DNA of 64,000 nucleotides from the NCBI GenBank assembly GCA_963573305.1, contig OY754327.1, positions 186,194,386 through 186,258,385 on the forward strand. Direction: 5' to 3'. Source of the DNA: Pyrrhosoma nymphula (Eukaryota; Arthropoda; Insecta; Odonata; Coenagrionidae). The notes under the pieces are model-generated. The model was not told the origin of the DNA. It did no database searches and saw nothing but the letters and a program-made list of their open reading frames with translations. The translations under genes and the position numbers were made by a program. Of the stretch, positions 12,577-25,200 are shown piece after piece (within the stretch, counting starts at the first letter, position 1; every line of letters starts with the position of its first letter).

Positions 12577-14750
12577 ACGAGCGGAAGGTACCCGTTGAAA
12601 ATCAACGGGTGTGAAAAACGTTAAACTTATTGTATAAGAAAACCGTAAAGCCTGAGGAAAAACTGTATTCGTGGTCATTCGAGGAGTTCGTAACCTATCT
12701 TGTATGTTGTACTCGTTGTAGTAGACACGCTGACCGATTTCCAGGTGCACGGAGAGATGAGTGACTATTGGTCCACTTTCATGCACAGGAAACCCAAAAA
12801 TCGGCCATACAGACTCATTACTACTTAAATAGCAAAGGTTGATAGATGGTCACCTCGTCCCTACGTTTCTCTTCACCCGTCTTCTGAGTGATTGACAGCT
12901 TGATCGATTCCCTTGTGTACATACATATATTTGCATTCCATGACTTAATTCAGTTGCACTATTCAACGTTGATATGTGCGTTGAGTATCTTAATCAGGAT
13001 TGGACAGAAGGGTACAATCCAGCGGTAGACAACGTCAAAAGAAGTAATGGCAGCAGAAGTCATGTTTATTTGACCAATGAATCCTCCATCACCCGGACTG
13101 CGCCTTCGGCATAGCCATAATCATTGGTTTAGGTTGCTAAATAAAAAATATATGGTGATTCTTACTGCACTTGTCGATTTTCATGCACAGATGTCGTTAA
13201 TTGCGCAGAATTTCCGTTCTTCCTTCGGGTAAGAAGCATGTAGTGACGTCATTATAATTCCCACCATCTTAAAACAGATTGAAGGTTCGAAACAGATGGG
13301 TCTGTATTTGAACCAGATTTAGAGCTGGTTACCCGTCTGTATGTTGAGTAAGGATGAAATTTGTGCAGATCTTAGCGTAACCCGAGAATCACCACGGGGA
13401 GATTATCATGAGATCGCTGGTGGGCATGTCTTTGAGCATCCAAGTCTAACTTTGATCGTTTTTATTGCAAGGGCTCATTTTCTCGCAAAGATGACATTCC
13501 TTTTGCTTTAGATGATTAATTCGAAAGGTTACTCTTTTTTCTATTAGGCATGTGGGTGTCCATGTATTTTTAAGTCCAAGGAGGGGAAACATAGCGGCGA
13601 GCGAGTCTTGAATAGGTAACTCGATGGTTGAGTGAATGTACCTAAGTTAACTGCACTTTTACACTTTTAAACATATAAATAACTCGTGACGTTAATGATG
13701 TGGGAATAGCTCTAAAAAACAGTTCGCAATCGTAATTAGAGGCAGACGGTTTCACTGCGTGCAATAATACATCTGAGTATTAAACGATAATAAACAACGC
13801 CGTGTTTGTTGTAGCAACAGAGGCATTATTACCATTGATATTCGCTGCACGTAAATATTCTTGCACATTTAATTAAGTGTGTATTCTATTAATTCCTTTA
13901 TGTTTAACGTATACTACGTAAGTGTTCTCTCATATACATATCCCTTTGAGAGCTACTTTGAGAATAGACGTTGAAGAGTGCACTTGTTAAATATTAATTA
14001 AATTTATCGACTACCCCCCGAAGCAATCTATCATGGGGCCCTTGGGACTCTGGGCTCTTCTTATACAGATTTTCTTTCTACATGCTATCATGGGCCTGTA
14101 GTAAAACGTGATATTTAATAGTTAAGAGGCATGTATATCCTTTGAAAATCAAATCTATGGTTGTCAAGGAAATATGTTATTGTTGATTTCAGATAAAAAT
14201 GTGAGATTTTTCAAATGAAAACTTGAATTTCAGACAAATACGGAGCGTAGAAGAAAATCGATTGATAAAATTAGAAATAATATTTATTCAGCCATCCGAT
14301 AAAAAAATGCCAGGCCTATATCTGGAGTGAAAGTACTTCTAAAAAGCAAAAAATGAAACCACTGCACCGAACCCAATGCTTAGCATGGACTATCAGGGGT
14401 AACCATCGGGGGCATTTGGGGGCCCTGGGGGCTTTTTAATATAACATATATTACAACCAGACATGTTTTCTATCTGCATGCCAAATTTCAGCTCAATTGG
14501 TCCAGTAGTTTTTGCGTGATGGAGCAACAGACAGACAGAGACCATTACATTTTTATACATATTAGTAAGGATCACACCCTTAACCCTGGAAAAAAGGGTT
14601 TTGGTTAATTGAACCCTACAGTGTTTGTTGTCTACCAGTAACAAACATGTGTTCCAAATTTCATCAAAATCGGTCCTGTGGTTTAGGAGGAGATGTGGAA
14701 CATACATACATACATACATACATACATTGACTTTTATATATATAAAGATA
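12577..14750 (-). mobile_element. Non-autonomous Helitron, copy B (head to tail with A)
   Basis: A second, longer copy of the same family in the same orientation. Its 3' hairpin and CCGCTCG end start exactly where copy A stops. The whole length of A aligns to it by eye with scattered substitutions and the one large gap. Shared landmarks include GGGCCCTTGGGACTC-like blocks, the paired AAATTTCAGCTCAAT and AAATTTCATCAAAATCGG motifs, and the terminal CATA tract (14701-14727). Frames inside, such as the minus-strand frame at 14393-14782, are shadows of repeat sequence. No transposition gene is present. Confidence 0.7.
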
Positions 14751-14754
14751 AAGA

Positions 14755-17475
14755 TGCTGTTCCACCATGTATCGCCCGACACTGTCGAATTTATTCAGAA
14801 AAACAAAACTTAAAACTAGCAAATATAATTTGAGCCCATTGTGTTATAATTGTGAATTCACTCCTAGGCAACATAGCATACTCATAACATTTCAGTACTA
14901 CGGAATTATACTTAGCACATACAGATGAGGAATCAAGTTTCAAGAAAATGCGATTGATGTGGTGAAGAATTGTGCCTAGGATGAGAAAATGAAGACAAAA
15001 ATTTACTTACGAATCCTTTTAGTGTCTTGGCACTCACCAGCGAAAACGAGTTTCAATGGACGAGGAGTTCATGCTTACCTGAAAGAAAAAGGAGAAAATT
15101 ATATTATGGCATCCATTTTGGTAATGTACATCTGCCGTGATCATTTCTGCTTGGAATGCTACAAATCCAGCGTCATGATGACGAGGTTTAATGCACTGAT
15201 TTCTTTGGGAATTAAAATCCAAGTCGCATTATCAGCATCAAGGTGAATTTATCGGTAAAATATTCCACAGTTTAGGCCAGGAATGCCCTCGGGGAGGCTT
15301 CATCTGAGCCTTCTCAAGTAGGAATCTGCAAATGCAAGCGCTGCTTCTTAATTCACCACCAAGCCTCCAGCAAATCAGGTGGTCCGAGAAAAAGTAGTCC
15401 CTTAACGCCTACTTTGAGGACAGAAAACTTCATTTGAGCTGTAAAATGGTACCCTCGGGTTTCCCATTTATCTAAATTATTGTCTATTTCTGATTTCGTA
15501 ATGAGTACATATTTTGGCCATGCTTTCTTAGTAACCACTACTTTAAGTCCTATAATTATGCTACAAGTCAACGTTTGGAGACTTGTCGGCCGATATGCGT
15601 ATGCATTGCTTTGGCTCAATTTGATTACAATCAGGAGATAACGTATACACACCTGAGAGTCGATTCTATGCAATGTTTTCATATTATATTAGTGCATGTC
15701 GCCTTGCCATCACCAAGAAATATCGTGGCGGTGAACAACTCATTTGTATCCGATAATAGTCTGGAGACAAACTGGCGTCGTCGGAGAACTGAATAATTCC
15801 CTGGTATCAGCGTTGCATTCGTGCAATTTCATCGCATGCCAAAGATAACGTACGTAGTGGTTTCTCTCTGTGATAGCCTAGCGACAAGCTGGCCAGGGAA
15901 GAGACCAAGAAGCCGATCTCCCATTACACTGAACTACAACGCTCTCGCCGTGATGCAGGACATGAGGATGCCACAGTGTAACCTTCGGAGATGACGAAGT
16001 TTGCTCTTATCTTTGGCATCCACTCCAAAAACTTCGATTAGCTCAGAGAGAGCACACTTCCTTCATAGATTCACTTTTCACCTCCGGCAGTCATTCTCAC
16101 GCATGCATCAAGTAATGACTGAGTGGAATTATACCTTTGCTCAATTACTATGCCAATGGCTTCCTTATGATACCGGTCTTTCACATTATATATAGCATCA
16201 TTTTAACTCCATGTCGTTTCTTAAAATAACATTTGCCCGATATTTTTGTTTTCCCTCCGTTTAAAATCCTTTTTATCTTTAAGATCACAGACTGTAGTTG
16301 TATTCGTTTCCACCCGCTCACAATTATAACTTCACCGTATTTAGGAGATTAATGAATGTTGATAAAAATATAAACATGTACACTATTTTAGAGTAACAAG
16401 TGAACGCTATAATGGAGGGAATCAGCCGAAGTCATTTGACGCAACCCGAAGGCATTTAAGGCAACTCCGTCGAGAGTTCCCGCAGCAAGGAAGCAGGTTT
16501 AAAAAATAAATCCCAATTTGCAATCGAGTGACGAGAGTTATTCACGAAATACCGAGACAGTCAGAAGTCCTGAGTATATGCGAGATGCAACATATGGTGC
16601 TAGTAATGTTTACAGTTTTGGCGATGATTTTCACGAGTGTACTGACGCTAGGGCCATATTTTTCATCGCGCACATGAATACCTTCTGTCGCACAGCCGAC
16701 GCTCGGAAGATTATCGCCCATCAATTTAGTGCTACTCGGGTTACGACTCAAATGTTTCCCATTACATAATCATAACGAATGCCACGCAAGTGTACCGTGT
16801 GCATTCTCAAAGTAGAAGTCATTTCATAGTATGCGGTGGTGTACCAAAAGAAGAATCACGGGGCTGGTGCCAGGGGCGCCATCACGGAGAGGAAGAGGAG
16901 GGTTCGATGGTTTTTTCTGAGCTATGCTTGATGAAATTTATTCGTTTATTAGCAAACACTTTTCTAAAATAAAATAAAACTGTCATATTTGGATTACGAA
17001 GCCTTAATGGATAATGAAAAGAAAATATTTTAAGGTTAATGACTTTTTTCTCATAAAGGGGGGAGCGTCATCTCTCTGTTTTACCAGGGTCGCCAGAGGC
17101 CATAGGTTCACCACCGATAGTATGCATTCTGAATTGCTTGACTTCACTATTGCGTCATGAGGACTGATATCCTCTCTTTGAATTCTAAGATATCGATCGC
17201 TTCCTTTTCATTCAGTCTTTCAGGTAGTGGCCCAAGAGAATCGAGTAAGGAGATTTCTTAGACGAGTCTTATCTGGGAGATGAGAAGGGGAGCATGGTGT
17301 CAGAAGGTTTCCCCAAATCCGAGGCGCAACAGATACCCTTTCATTAAAGTTCTAGATAGTCAAATTATGGTCAACGTTTGCACTCGACCGATGCCGACAA
17401 CCGAGGCTTCTGATTGGCTCCCGACATCTTTTGCCTTTGTTGCACAGCTGACTAAAATTGAATATTAATAATTGC
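14755..17475. other. Anonymous stretch with one possible micro-exon
   Basis: No domain recognised in the short frames here. On the minus strand a pyrimidine tract ending in CTTTCAG (acceptor-like, about 15082-15100) is followed by about 40 bases containing an ATG, then GCTG|GTGAGT (donor-like, about 15035-15045). This is the best splice-site pair I noticed in the window, but without a conserved protein it remains a guess. Confidence 0.3.
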
Positions 17476-17479
17476 GACT

Positions 17480-17650
17480 TTGTTCAGGGCGAAATTAGGG
17501 CTGTTGCAGCCCTCTCTTCCATTTAATCGTCGCGTTAATACCCATGCACTGAGTGGAAGAAAACCCAGCCAGGCGGGACTCAAACCCGCGACCTTAGGAT
17601 TGATAGGCGAGGGCTTTACTCCGCCGCGCCGCCACCGAGGCCGGCATATG
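17480..17650 (-). mobile_element. tRNA-derived SINE
   Basis: On the minus strand the head runs CCTCGGTGGCGGCGCGG..., with box A TGGCGGCGCGG (17624-17634) and box B GGTTTGAGTCC (17576-17586), correctly ordered and about 38 bases apart. A non-tRNA body follows (TGGGTTTTCTTCCACTCAGTGC-like region) and ends near 17480 in AGCCCTAATTTCGCC. Polymerase III promoter boxes with an unrelated tail define a SINE. Target duplications could not be fixed. Copy number cannot be judged from one window. Confidence 0.65.
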
Positions 17651-18218
17651 GAGTTAACGTGTAGCTGTGAATCATTTTTCGCTATAATTGTTGTCATTAT
17701 GCCTCTCCGTGGTATTTATAGGGCAAGTCTCTTACACTATTAGGTTATTCAACGCAAGCGAAGACATGGTCGAAGCTTTATCCACATTCATCTGGGTCAA
17801 CAAATGAAAAAACACTGAGGAAATAAATACCTAAAGGACACCCTGGATTGAATGGATTCGAGGGAACAATGCCCGTTTTCGAGAGGCAAATATCAAGTTG
17901 TTTCCAATATTTTGGTGAGTAATTGTGCTTGAATTTTGATGTAAATTCCATTACTCTGTCATATATGGCCATCATTATCCTCCGAAATGCGCAACGGAAG
18001 AGCACTAGCGCAAATGAAAGTATTTGTCGCTTTAAGTTTATATTGAATAGCTAAGAGTATGAAATAGATCACTTGCAAAATAATAGTTCAAGAAATTTAT
18101 GTTGTTTGTACTGTCTTTGTGTAAAACATGCCCAGAAAATAACTTTTTTCCTTCATAACTAAGTGCTACTGTATTGATCTGTATTAGTAGTTACGTAAAT
18201 TCGATCCCTTCAACATCA

Positions 18219-18361
18219 GTGCGATATTCCCCAGAGGAAAAATCATTCGGGAGAAGGACGCCTCGGTAGCTTAACTGGTTAAAGTACTCGGCGCGAAATC
18301 GAGGGATCCGGGTTCGAAACCCGGTCAAGGCGAATGATTTTTCCTTTGTGGAATATCGCAC
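18219..18361 (+). mobile_element. tRNA-like unit enclosed by 30-bp inverted arms
   Basis: Arms at 18219-18248 and 18332-18361 match at 27 of 30 positions as inverted repeats (GTGCGATATTCC ... GGAAAAATCATTC). Between them at 18257-18333 lies a tRNA-like sequence with box A TAGCTTAACTGG and box B GGTTCGAAACC. It has a CTCGG/TCGAG anticodon stem and a loop whose base 33 is G, not U. The T-arm CCGGGTTCGAAACCCGG is perfect. The missing U33 argues against a working tRNA. The whole 143 bp could fold as one long hairpin with the tRNA at its tip. Confidence 0.65.
18257..18333 (+). tRNA. tRNA-like pseudogene (SINE head)
   Basis: Cloverleaf-like: acceptor pairing GCCT/AGGC, D-arm, 5-bp anticodon stem closing on a G-U pair, T-arm complete. 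The seven-base loop CGCGAAA would give anticodon CGA, but position 33 is not U. It shares ACTCGGCGCGAAATCG with the duplicated SINE at 43990 and 44450, so the two element types have related heads. Confidence 0.5.
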
Positions 18362-18369
18362 TTATGTGC

Positions 18370-21300
18370 ACTTGCGGTTGACTCCGTAAAGGTTACTACA
18401 GTGGCTAGTCCCGGTATCCTCAAAATTAGCCTTAAATATCAATCAAAATTGTAGTAAATGAAGAATGTTGTATACAAAGACTACTATTGTATGTATCGAC
18501 AAGTTTTTATTTACATTTTAGTAAGCTGGTAATGTAGGCAGTTAAATATATTTCATCGTCAATATCAATCCACATTCCGATCTGTTTCCATCCGTAGAAG
18601 CACATGCCCCTGGACAATATGAGCAAAATACAGTAGAGAATCGGAAAAGATGAAGAGTAGATGCTGTGTGCCTTCAATTTCCACCCATCGATCCACCCCA
18701 AAGAATGGGAAACCACCGATGAAATGAGTGCCATCAAGATCAAGTCAAGGAGATGAATCAAAGGGAAGAAAAAACTGAGGTGAAGTGAAAGAGTGAGCGT
18801 ATGTAAGCAAGAAATTGTTTAAAGATTGTATTATGATATAATCAATGACCCCTTAGCTGCGTCAAGTGTAATACTTTCTTCAAACGAATACTATTATAAT
18901 GTAAAATCATATTTTTAAACCCAAATATTTTGTTTGCATGCGATCTACTGAAAATACCCATATATTTCTTGCTATAAAAGCTGTTATTGGGGATGCAATG
19001 TTAATGGCCAAACTAAGATCAGTAAACTAAAAAGTGCATGGAGTAAATATATGCGATATTGAGATTTTTAATTACACGAGATTCCATTCTGTCTAAGAGA
19101 ATACCTTTTCGTTTATATTGATAAGGAGCTTATTCAATTTCCTCCTAATGTCTGAATCATGCCTACATGAAAATATTACACATTTTTAGGATCTCTTGTG
19201 CTTCCATTGAAATGATAATGTTAAGGGTCACAAACATTTCATCACCACTTTCATGCTTCTTTTGTTAGATGCAATTTATATAGTTTTCCTTTCTTAAATG
19301 TTCACAAAGACATCTCTAAATGCACATCTACTGCCTAGCTAAGGCTTAACTTTTGTTTTGAAATATTGATCTACATAGAATTTTGGTATTTATCTACTTC
19401 ACTCCCTCTCCATTTCTTTTGTAGATGAATCAAAAGAAAATAATTCAACTGTTGGTGCCGATACAACGCCAGAAAACACTTAACATCACATTTCTTCCAA
19501 CACTTATGCTGAGGAGTAAAGTGAAATATTAAGGTACTTTACCACTGGGATAGAAGTGTGTGTAAGAAACTACCACTGTTTCAAAGTAATACAAGTGCTG
19601 AGTGATCAACACTCAAAATCTCTGTGATGCATCTCTTGTCTGTGGTTTACTATAAAGGTGTCGCCTAATTATCATGTTCACAGGCTCTTTCTTACCTACT
19701 GAGAGTTCAAAGAGAGGGAAAATCTGTCATGTTCACTTGCATAGACATGGGTCTGAGGACTCAAATGAATGTCGAGAGAGGGCACTAATAACATGAGGCA
19801 AGTCTGATTCCTGGCATGTGAAGTGTCTCAAATGATACTTATTTTTTGGTTTTTTTGTCATTGAATGTAGCGTTGACTTCCAGACTTCTTTGTTGTGAAC
19901 GTTCAGGAGCAACGTGTCTAAGTACTCGAAATCACTGTGATTGATGTTTCATTTGCTGTGGTTTATTACCAGTGTGAATCATTGAATTTCTGTTAACTTT
20001 TTTTCTCTTATGAAGTTAGATTTTACAGACGATTACGCCTTTTGATGGTCACTCCAATGCTGTAGACTGACCTCAATCAGGATATTAAGTCTATTTAAAA
20101 TCGCCTTTCCCTTCGATGGTGAGAGAGTATAATTGTGAATGTGTATTTCTGTTATCAGTTATTTATATTTGTTCAGTTACCATGTAGATGAATTATGTCC
20201 TATGTTATTGGGGTTAAGGTGAATAAAGATTTGGGTTAGTTATTGAATTAATCCTATAAATTGTGTCAATAATGTAAATTAGTCCTTTCTTAGCTTTAAC
20301 GCCTGTTTCAATGGAATTTTATGCAATGTCATGTACGGTGTCAAATAGTACAATAAGATGATCCAGAATACAAGCAAAGTTTAATCTGAAAGTGTTTTTG
20401 TTATGAGTATTCAGTGAGAGTTGTTACCTGTACGACTCTGCGACATATGAAGACACATTAAGTGAACTTTGAACATGAACTTTGTATTTATCTACCACAA
20501 CTCGGGTGAATATAGAGATTTGGAGGTATATCAAAATAAATACAGAGGAATTATTATTTTCATCCCCGCCAATTTTTTACGCGAAGTACTTCATGATCGA
20601 GAGAAGAAACTGCTGACTTTTTCTACCCATTGCAGACAACGTCGTCTGCTTCGCTCGCAATTCACAGGCTAACTGCTGCATTTGAGGAATATACGTGGCC
20701 TGAAAAATTGTAGTATTAGATAAAAACCACAACTGATAGCATCACATGGCTCAAACTCACTTAAATGCTTTGCAATAAATGTTTTTCCGTAAAAACCTGT
20801 TCACTCCCTATCTTCCCTATGTACTGGATAGACCACTTCGGCTGCGTTCGGCGTCGTTGTCCATACTTTCTTAATACAGAACTTTACCTTAATGTTTACC
20901 CTCGGTGAAGCACGCAGAACAGCCACGAGACGTTGTTTTGTGTGAACTTTCGGGCGTATGTAGTAACTCGGTTTATGGTTCCGTCGTGGGCCGATAGATG
21001 TGGTTTTCTCCAGCAACAAAATGTCAGGGAAAAGTATTTTTTTGCCGGCGTGTGCTCAGCCGTTTTTTTTTTCAATGAGCTTAGCATAGAGATGGATGTT
21101 TAATGGAAACTTTTAAATATTGTAAATAACACACCATAATCATTGGATGGTAGGTTGGGTAGGTTGTGGGTGGAACTCGAAATGGAGCCACCTCCCCGTG
21201 ATGAGTTCTGGGTCGTTTTGTTAAGCAAAATGAGCGAAGAACTGCACACACAATGTAATATGAAAAATACCGCCAAATTTATTATTGGAACTCTAATTCA

Positions 21301-23125
21301 TTCAACTGCGCGGCCAAAAAGAAGTAAAATAATAGTATTACTGAATCAGGCATAAATATAACACTTTTACCTCATTTAAAAAATCATGGAAAGTTCGCGC
21401 GAAAGAACGCGACAATAACTAAGGCCAATGCAGCATTAGTCACTTTTTAATGCGGCTACTCGACCAGTTAGTAATAAAATATGAGAATTATTTTACTGCA
21501 CTTTATTTCTAAGCACCTCTAGGTACAGGAAAAATATAGCGTCTCAACTAGATTTCTTATAAAATCATTATAAAATGTGAAACTGAAATTTTACTCAAAT
21601 CGCAAATTTATCACATATTCCATTGCGATGCGCGACCAAAATATATGATATGAATATAATTTATATAATTTTAAGTCATCTTTTAATACTTGTAAAATTA
21701 TTTAAGCGATATGGGACTGTAGTCAAACCACCCTTACATATTTCCAAAAAATATTGAGAGTTTATGGTTTTTAACGATTTTTATCGAAATTTAACGGCAA
21801 TGCGCTATCGGAATATATATAAATAAAAAAATGTTTAATATTATTTTTCCTTGTCTATACCAATGGCAAATTTTGCGCGCTATAGCATTCCGAAATAAAA
21901 TAATTAATTTTTTTCCAAACCAACCTATGCCACTCGTCATAATGACACTATATAATCAACTGAGAAAACTACTCTTTGCATTTTATGCGACACCGGCGAC
22001 CACAAAGTTGTAATAAATTGCTCACGTTTGCCATTTGGACTCAATAGCAAATAACACATTGCTGACACTGGGTAAAGATGTAATTTCACTAAAAATTCAA
22101 GCAAGGTTGAAAAAAAACACGAAAGGCTATGGAACTGTGAAGATTCAAAGGAGAGGGGGGGGGGATTTAATCTCTCCTGAAGCTGTAACAAGCGTCGCTC
22201 TCGCAGCAAGTTTCTGAGGAGCCAGAAGGGTGAAAATGAAAGAATGCGAAGTGGATATTACCCGAGCTGTCATAGGAAAGCACTTCAAAAAAGGCAACAA
22301 GTATGATAGAGGAGACAAAAAAAAACTGTCCAAAATTGAGGGCAGAATCCGGGAGTTGCATGCCGGGACAGTAATGTCGACGATGACTCTGACGAGTTTA
22401 CAATGTAGTTTGTTGCTATGCTGAGTGATCTGAAGCCGCTACGACGAAACGCGTCCTCTTCGTTGCCACTCATTCTATGCAAATTAAGGAGAAAATACAA
22501 ATAAATCCGCATGAAAGGTCAAAGTATTAGATTGAACAAAGAGTGACCTCCCCCACTCAGCCTAGTGAATGGTGGATTTGTTAATTCCAAGATGATCATC
22601 CAAATTAAGGAAATGAGTCACTAGCTTCATTTGGGCCTCGAATGTACGATTCAAACGTGGATGAGTCATTCGCGGGTGAGGTAGGAAGAAATCGTGTAAA
22701 TTTTTGAAGCCTACTTTCACGAGTATTCCATAAAATATGATAAGCAAGTATTTAAATGACAAGTTTTTTTTTATAAAAATTGATGTTATAATTGAGAGGA
22801 GCACCTTCTTAAGAAGCATTTCTTTCTTTCCCTCAAAAGTTGTAACTGATAAATTATGTTGGCAGTATGAGAATAAGGCAAGGTGAGCATTGTTTTTCTT
22901 ATAGAATGATATGATCAGACTTTTAACACCAGTTTTTATATAATTTTTTGATAACACTACCTAACGTAAGATGCAAATGTTTGTTGTCTGTGCTCATTTC
23001 TCCTCCAATTAACAGGAAATATAAATATTCATTAGTGCGGAGGATCCACATTTTCTTTAGCACTTATGAAGTTAAGTTAGTTCCAACTAATGTGTTTGGA
23101 GTCGTTATGCACGATTGAACTTCTA
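18370..23125. other. Long AT-rich anonymous stretch
   Basis: No transposon coding remnants recognised. A minus-strand frame at about 18507-18790 is hydrophobic (LLDLILMALISSVV, then FPILYCILLIL) and could be an exon of a membrane protein. It has no family signature and no good splice acceptor close to its start, so I do not call it a gene. Confidence 0.35.
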
Positions 23126-23129
23126 CCTC

Positions 23130-24560
23130 TCGAAGTTCCACTTCTACATACTACCCTTTGAGCCGCCGCAGAGGCGTGTGGCAGGGAGTGCTGGTACACC
23201 AGCCATGGAAATGGGGGGGATGGGGAAAAGGAGGGGGGAGAGGACAGGTTGAGTGACTTATATGCTAACGATATGTCCTATGTTAGTGTCACGTCGTTTT
23301 TGCTATAACCACCAATGGTGCGTGGAAAGAAGGAATTATTGAACCTATCAGTTCTGCAGAGAATCTCTCTTCTTTTGTCACTCCCATCAGTTCAAGAGAT
23401 ATAGCGCGGGGTCAAAATAATATCCTCCGCGTCGCAGACAGAAACTCGATTGTTTTGAGATTTTCAAGTAATCTGAGCCAAGCTTGTCTTGACTACGAGT
23501 CTCTAACGGCTCCCAGCCTAGTCCTTCCATCAGCCGTTTGACCCTTTCCGTTCCTTCGTTGCAGTTTTGAACGAAGCGTGCTGCTTTTCTTTGTGTTTTA
23601 CTTCGCGGATTTAATCTTTCCGAGATTGGCCCCGAATTGCAAACGCAGCGTATTCGAGATGTGGCCTAGCCAGAGAAAATTAGTATCTTTCACTTTTTCA
23701 TCCGAGGACATCCATCCTATTATTCGCTTCTTAAGGTAGTTGGAGCGAAAAATCACTTCACCTAGAATTTGATGAATTTGGCCTCATTTTTAAGGAAAAA
23801 CTCTCATATTTCCAATGGTATCAAAACATCAACCCCTTGCCAGACTACTTTTCGAGCAATTCGCCTAAAAATATAAGCTGTTTTACATGGGATAGATTAT
23901 GGCTGTCTGCTCCAGAGGGAGAATATTAAAAACATTAGGAACTTCTAGCACCTAGATTTCGTCAAAAACCTAGCGGTGTGTAGGTTGCATGTTTCCTCAA
24001 CTATTTATAAAAAATAATCTATAATTCACCGCAGTAATTTTTACAGGATCGCAAATAAACCTGCTGTTTTGAAGGGTTTTCAGCCGTACGGCAGGAAAAA
24101 ATGAGTCAAGTTAGAGACTTATGTAGCTTTATTTATTTAATTACTGAGAATTTTGATCTTATATAATTATATCTCTTCGCCATTAATGTTACAAAATTGA
24201 TTTCATACTTCTTACAGACGCTGAAATAAAAAAATAAAATTAGAATATGGTCTCCATTATGAGTAGGGAACTATCTCGCTCAAATCACCTTAAATCGTTG
24301 TTTCTTAAATGCAGAGTTGCAAATGCTTCGTAAATGTTTCCCCCATGCTAGATCTGAGGTTATGGTGATTCCAAGATACTCGACTTCGTTTGACTCCTTT
24401 ATATTTCCTACCACTTCCACTTTAATGTCATGGATTTGATGTGATTTATTTCGTTAAAAGTTTACTGAATTGCTTTTACTAAGGTTATTTTCGAACCCCC
24501 ATTCAAGACACCACGAGTTAACGTTGCTTAGGTCAGATAAAACAGCCTCAAGTCTGCATT
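23130..24560 (-). pseudogene. CR1/Jockey-group LINE relic, copy 1
   Basis: Minus-strand 3' half of a LINE, aligned by eye to the better copy at 26330-28020. Shared blocks include the post-RT segment around 23500-23730 (CTTCCATCAGCYGTTTGAC, GTGGCCT...CCAGAG, CCTATTATTCGCTT) and the palm region around 24310-24550 (CTTTACTAAGGTTA-like, CCCCCATTCAAGACACCA). The 3' end near 23130 has the TGTGGCAGGG...CTCTGCG-type tail also seen at 26340 and 60230. About 560 bp at 23737-24300 has no counterpart in copy 2 and is probably a later insertion. Frames are broken throughout, so the copy is dead. Confidence 0.7.
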
Positions 24561-25200
24561 TGCGTCATAAACTTCTGTAATTCTCATGTAATTGAATAAC
24601 GAGCCTGTAAGATGTTAGGCCCCTTAGATCCCTTTGATGTTAGGAACCATTCCTGATGAGAATGGAATGAAATATTTATTAAAAGATTACAAAATTCACT
24701 TAAATTTGATGACCACGAGTGGTAATTGATTTCATATTCGTAAAATCGTTAAATAATCCGTAATGGAGGCGGTTAACCTATCTTTTCAAAGTAGAGGAGT
24801 TGGATGCATTTACGTAAAAAGACTTTGCACCTTCTTCATTTGAGGTTTGACGTAGCTAAACAAGAGAGTCTAGGTGATTTCATCTTCAACAGTCTTAAAA
24901 ATATCTCCAAACAGTGCTTCTCGTGATCTTACGCTTTAGAGCTCGGGGGCGCCGATTCTAGCATAGATTGGACGGCATACTTTGACTGCACCTTGCGACA
25001 GTTCTCTTCACCTCTTTCCCCCTATCATCTACGAGCACATCGTGAGACCTTGTAATTGGGAATATCACTCTATTTGCACCTAATATGACGTCTTGAGAAT
25101 GGAACTAGTTAATTTATTCTCCGGAACCCGCGGATGCTCGCAAATGGTGTATCACGCGAGGATTTTTTTAATGCAATGGGGCGTGAATGGCAAGCCCTAG
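24561..25200. other. Anonymous stretch after LINE copy 1
   Basis: Possibly further 5' LINE sequence too decayed to recognise; no frame or repeat ends seen. Confidence 0.35.

Noticed and set aside
12306..14813. Paired similar frames at 12306-12605 and 14393-14782
   Set aside because: They are shadows of the two Helitron copies.
18507..18790. Hydrophobic minus-strand frame, possible receptor exon
   Set aside because: No family motif, no convincing acceptor, and starts with a non-ATG codon; kept only as a note in the stretch description.
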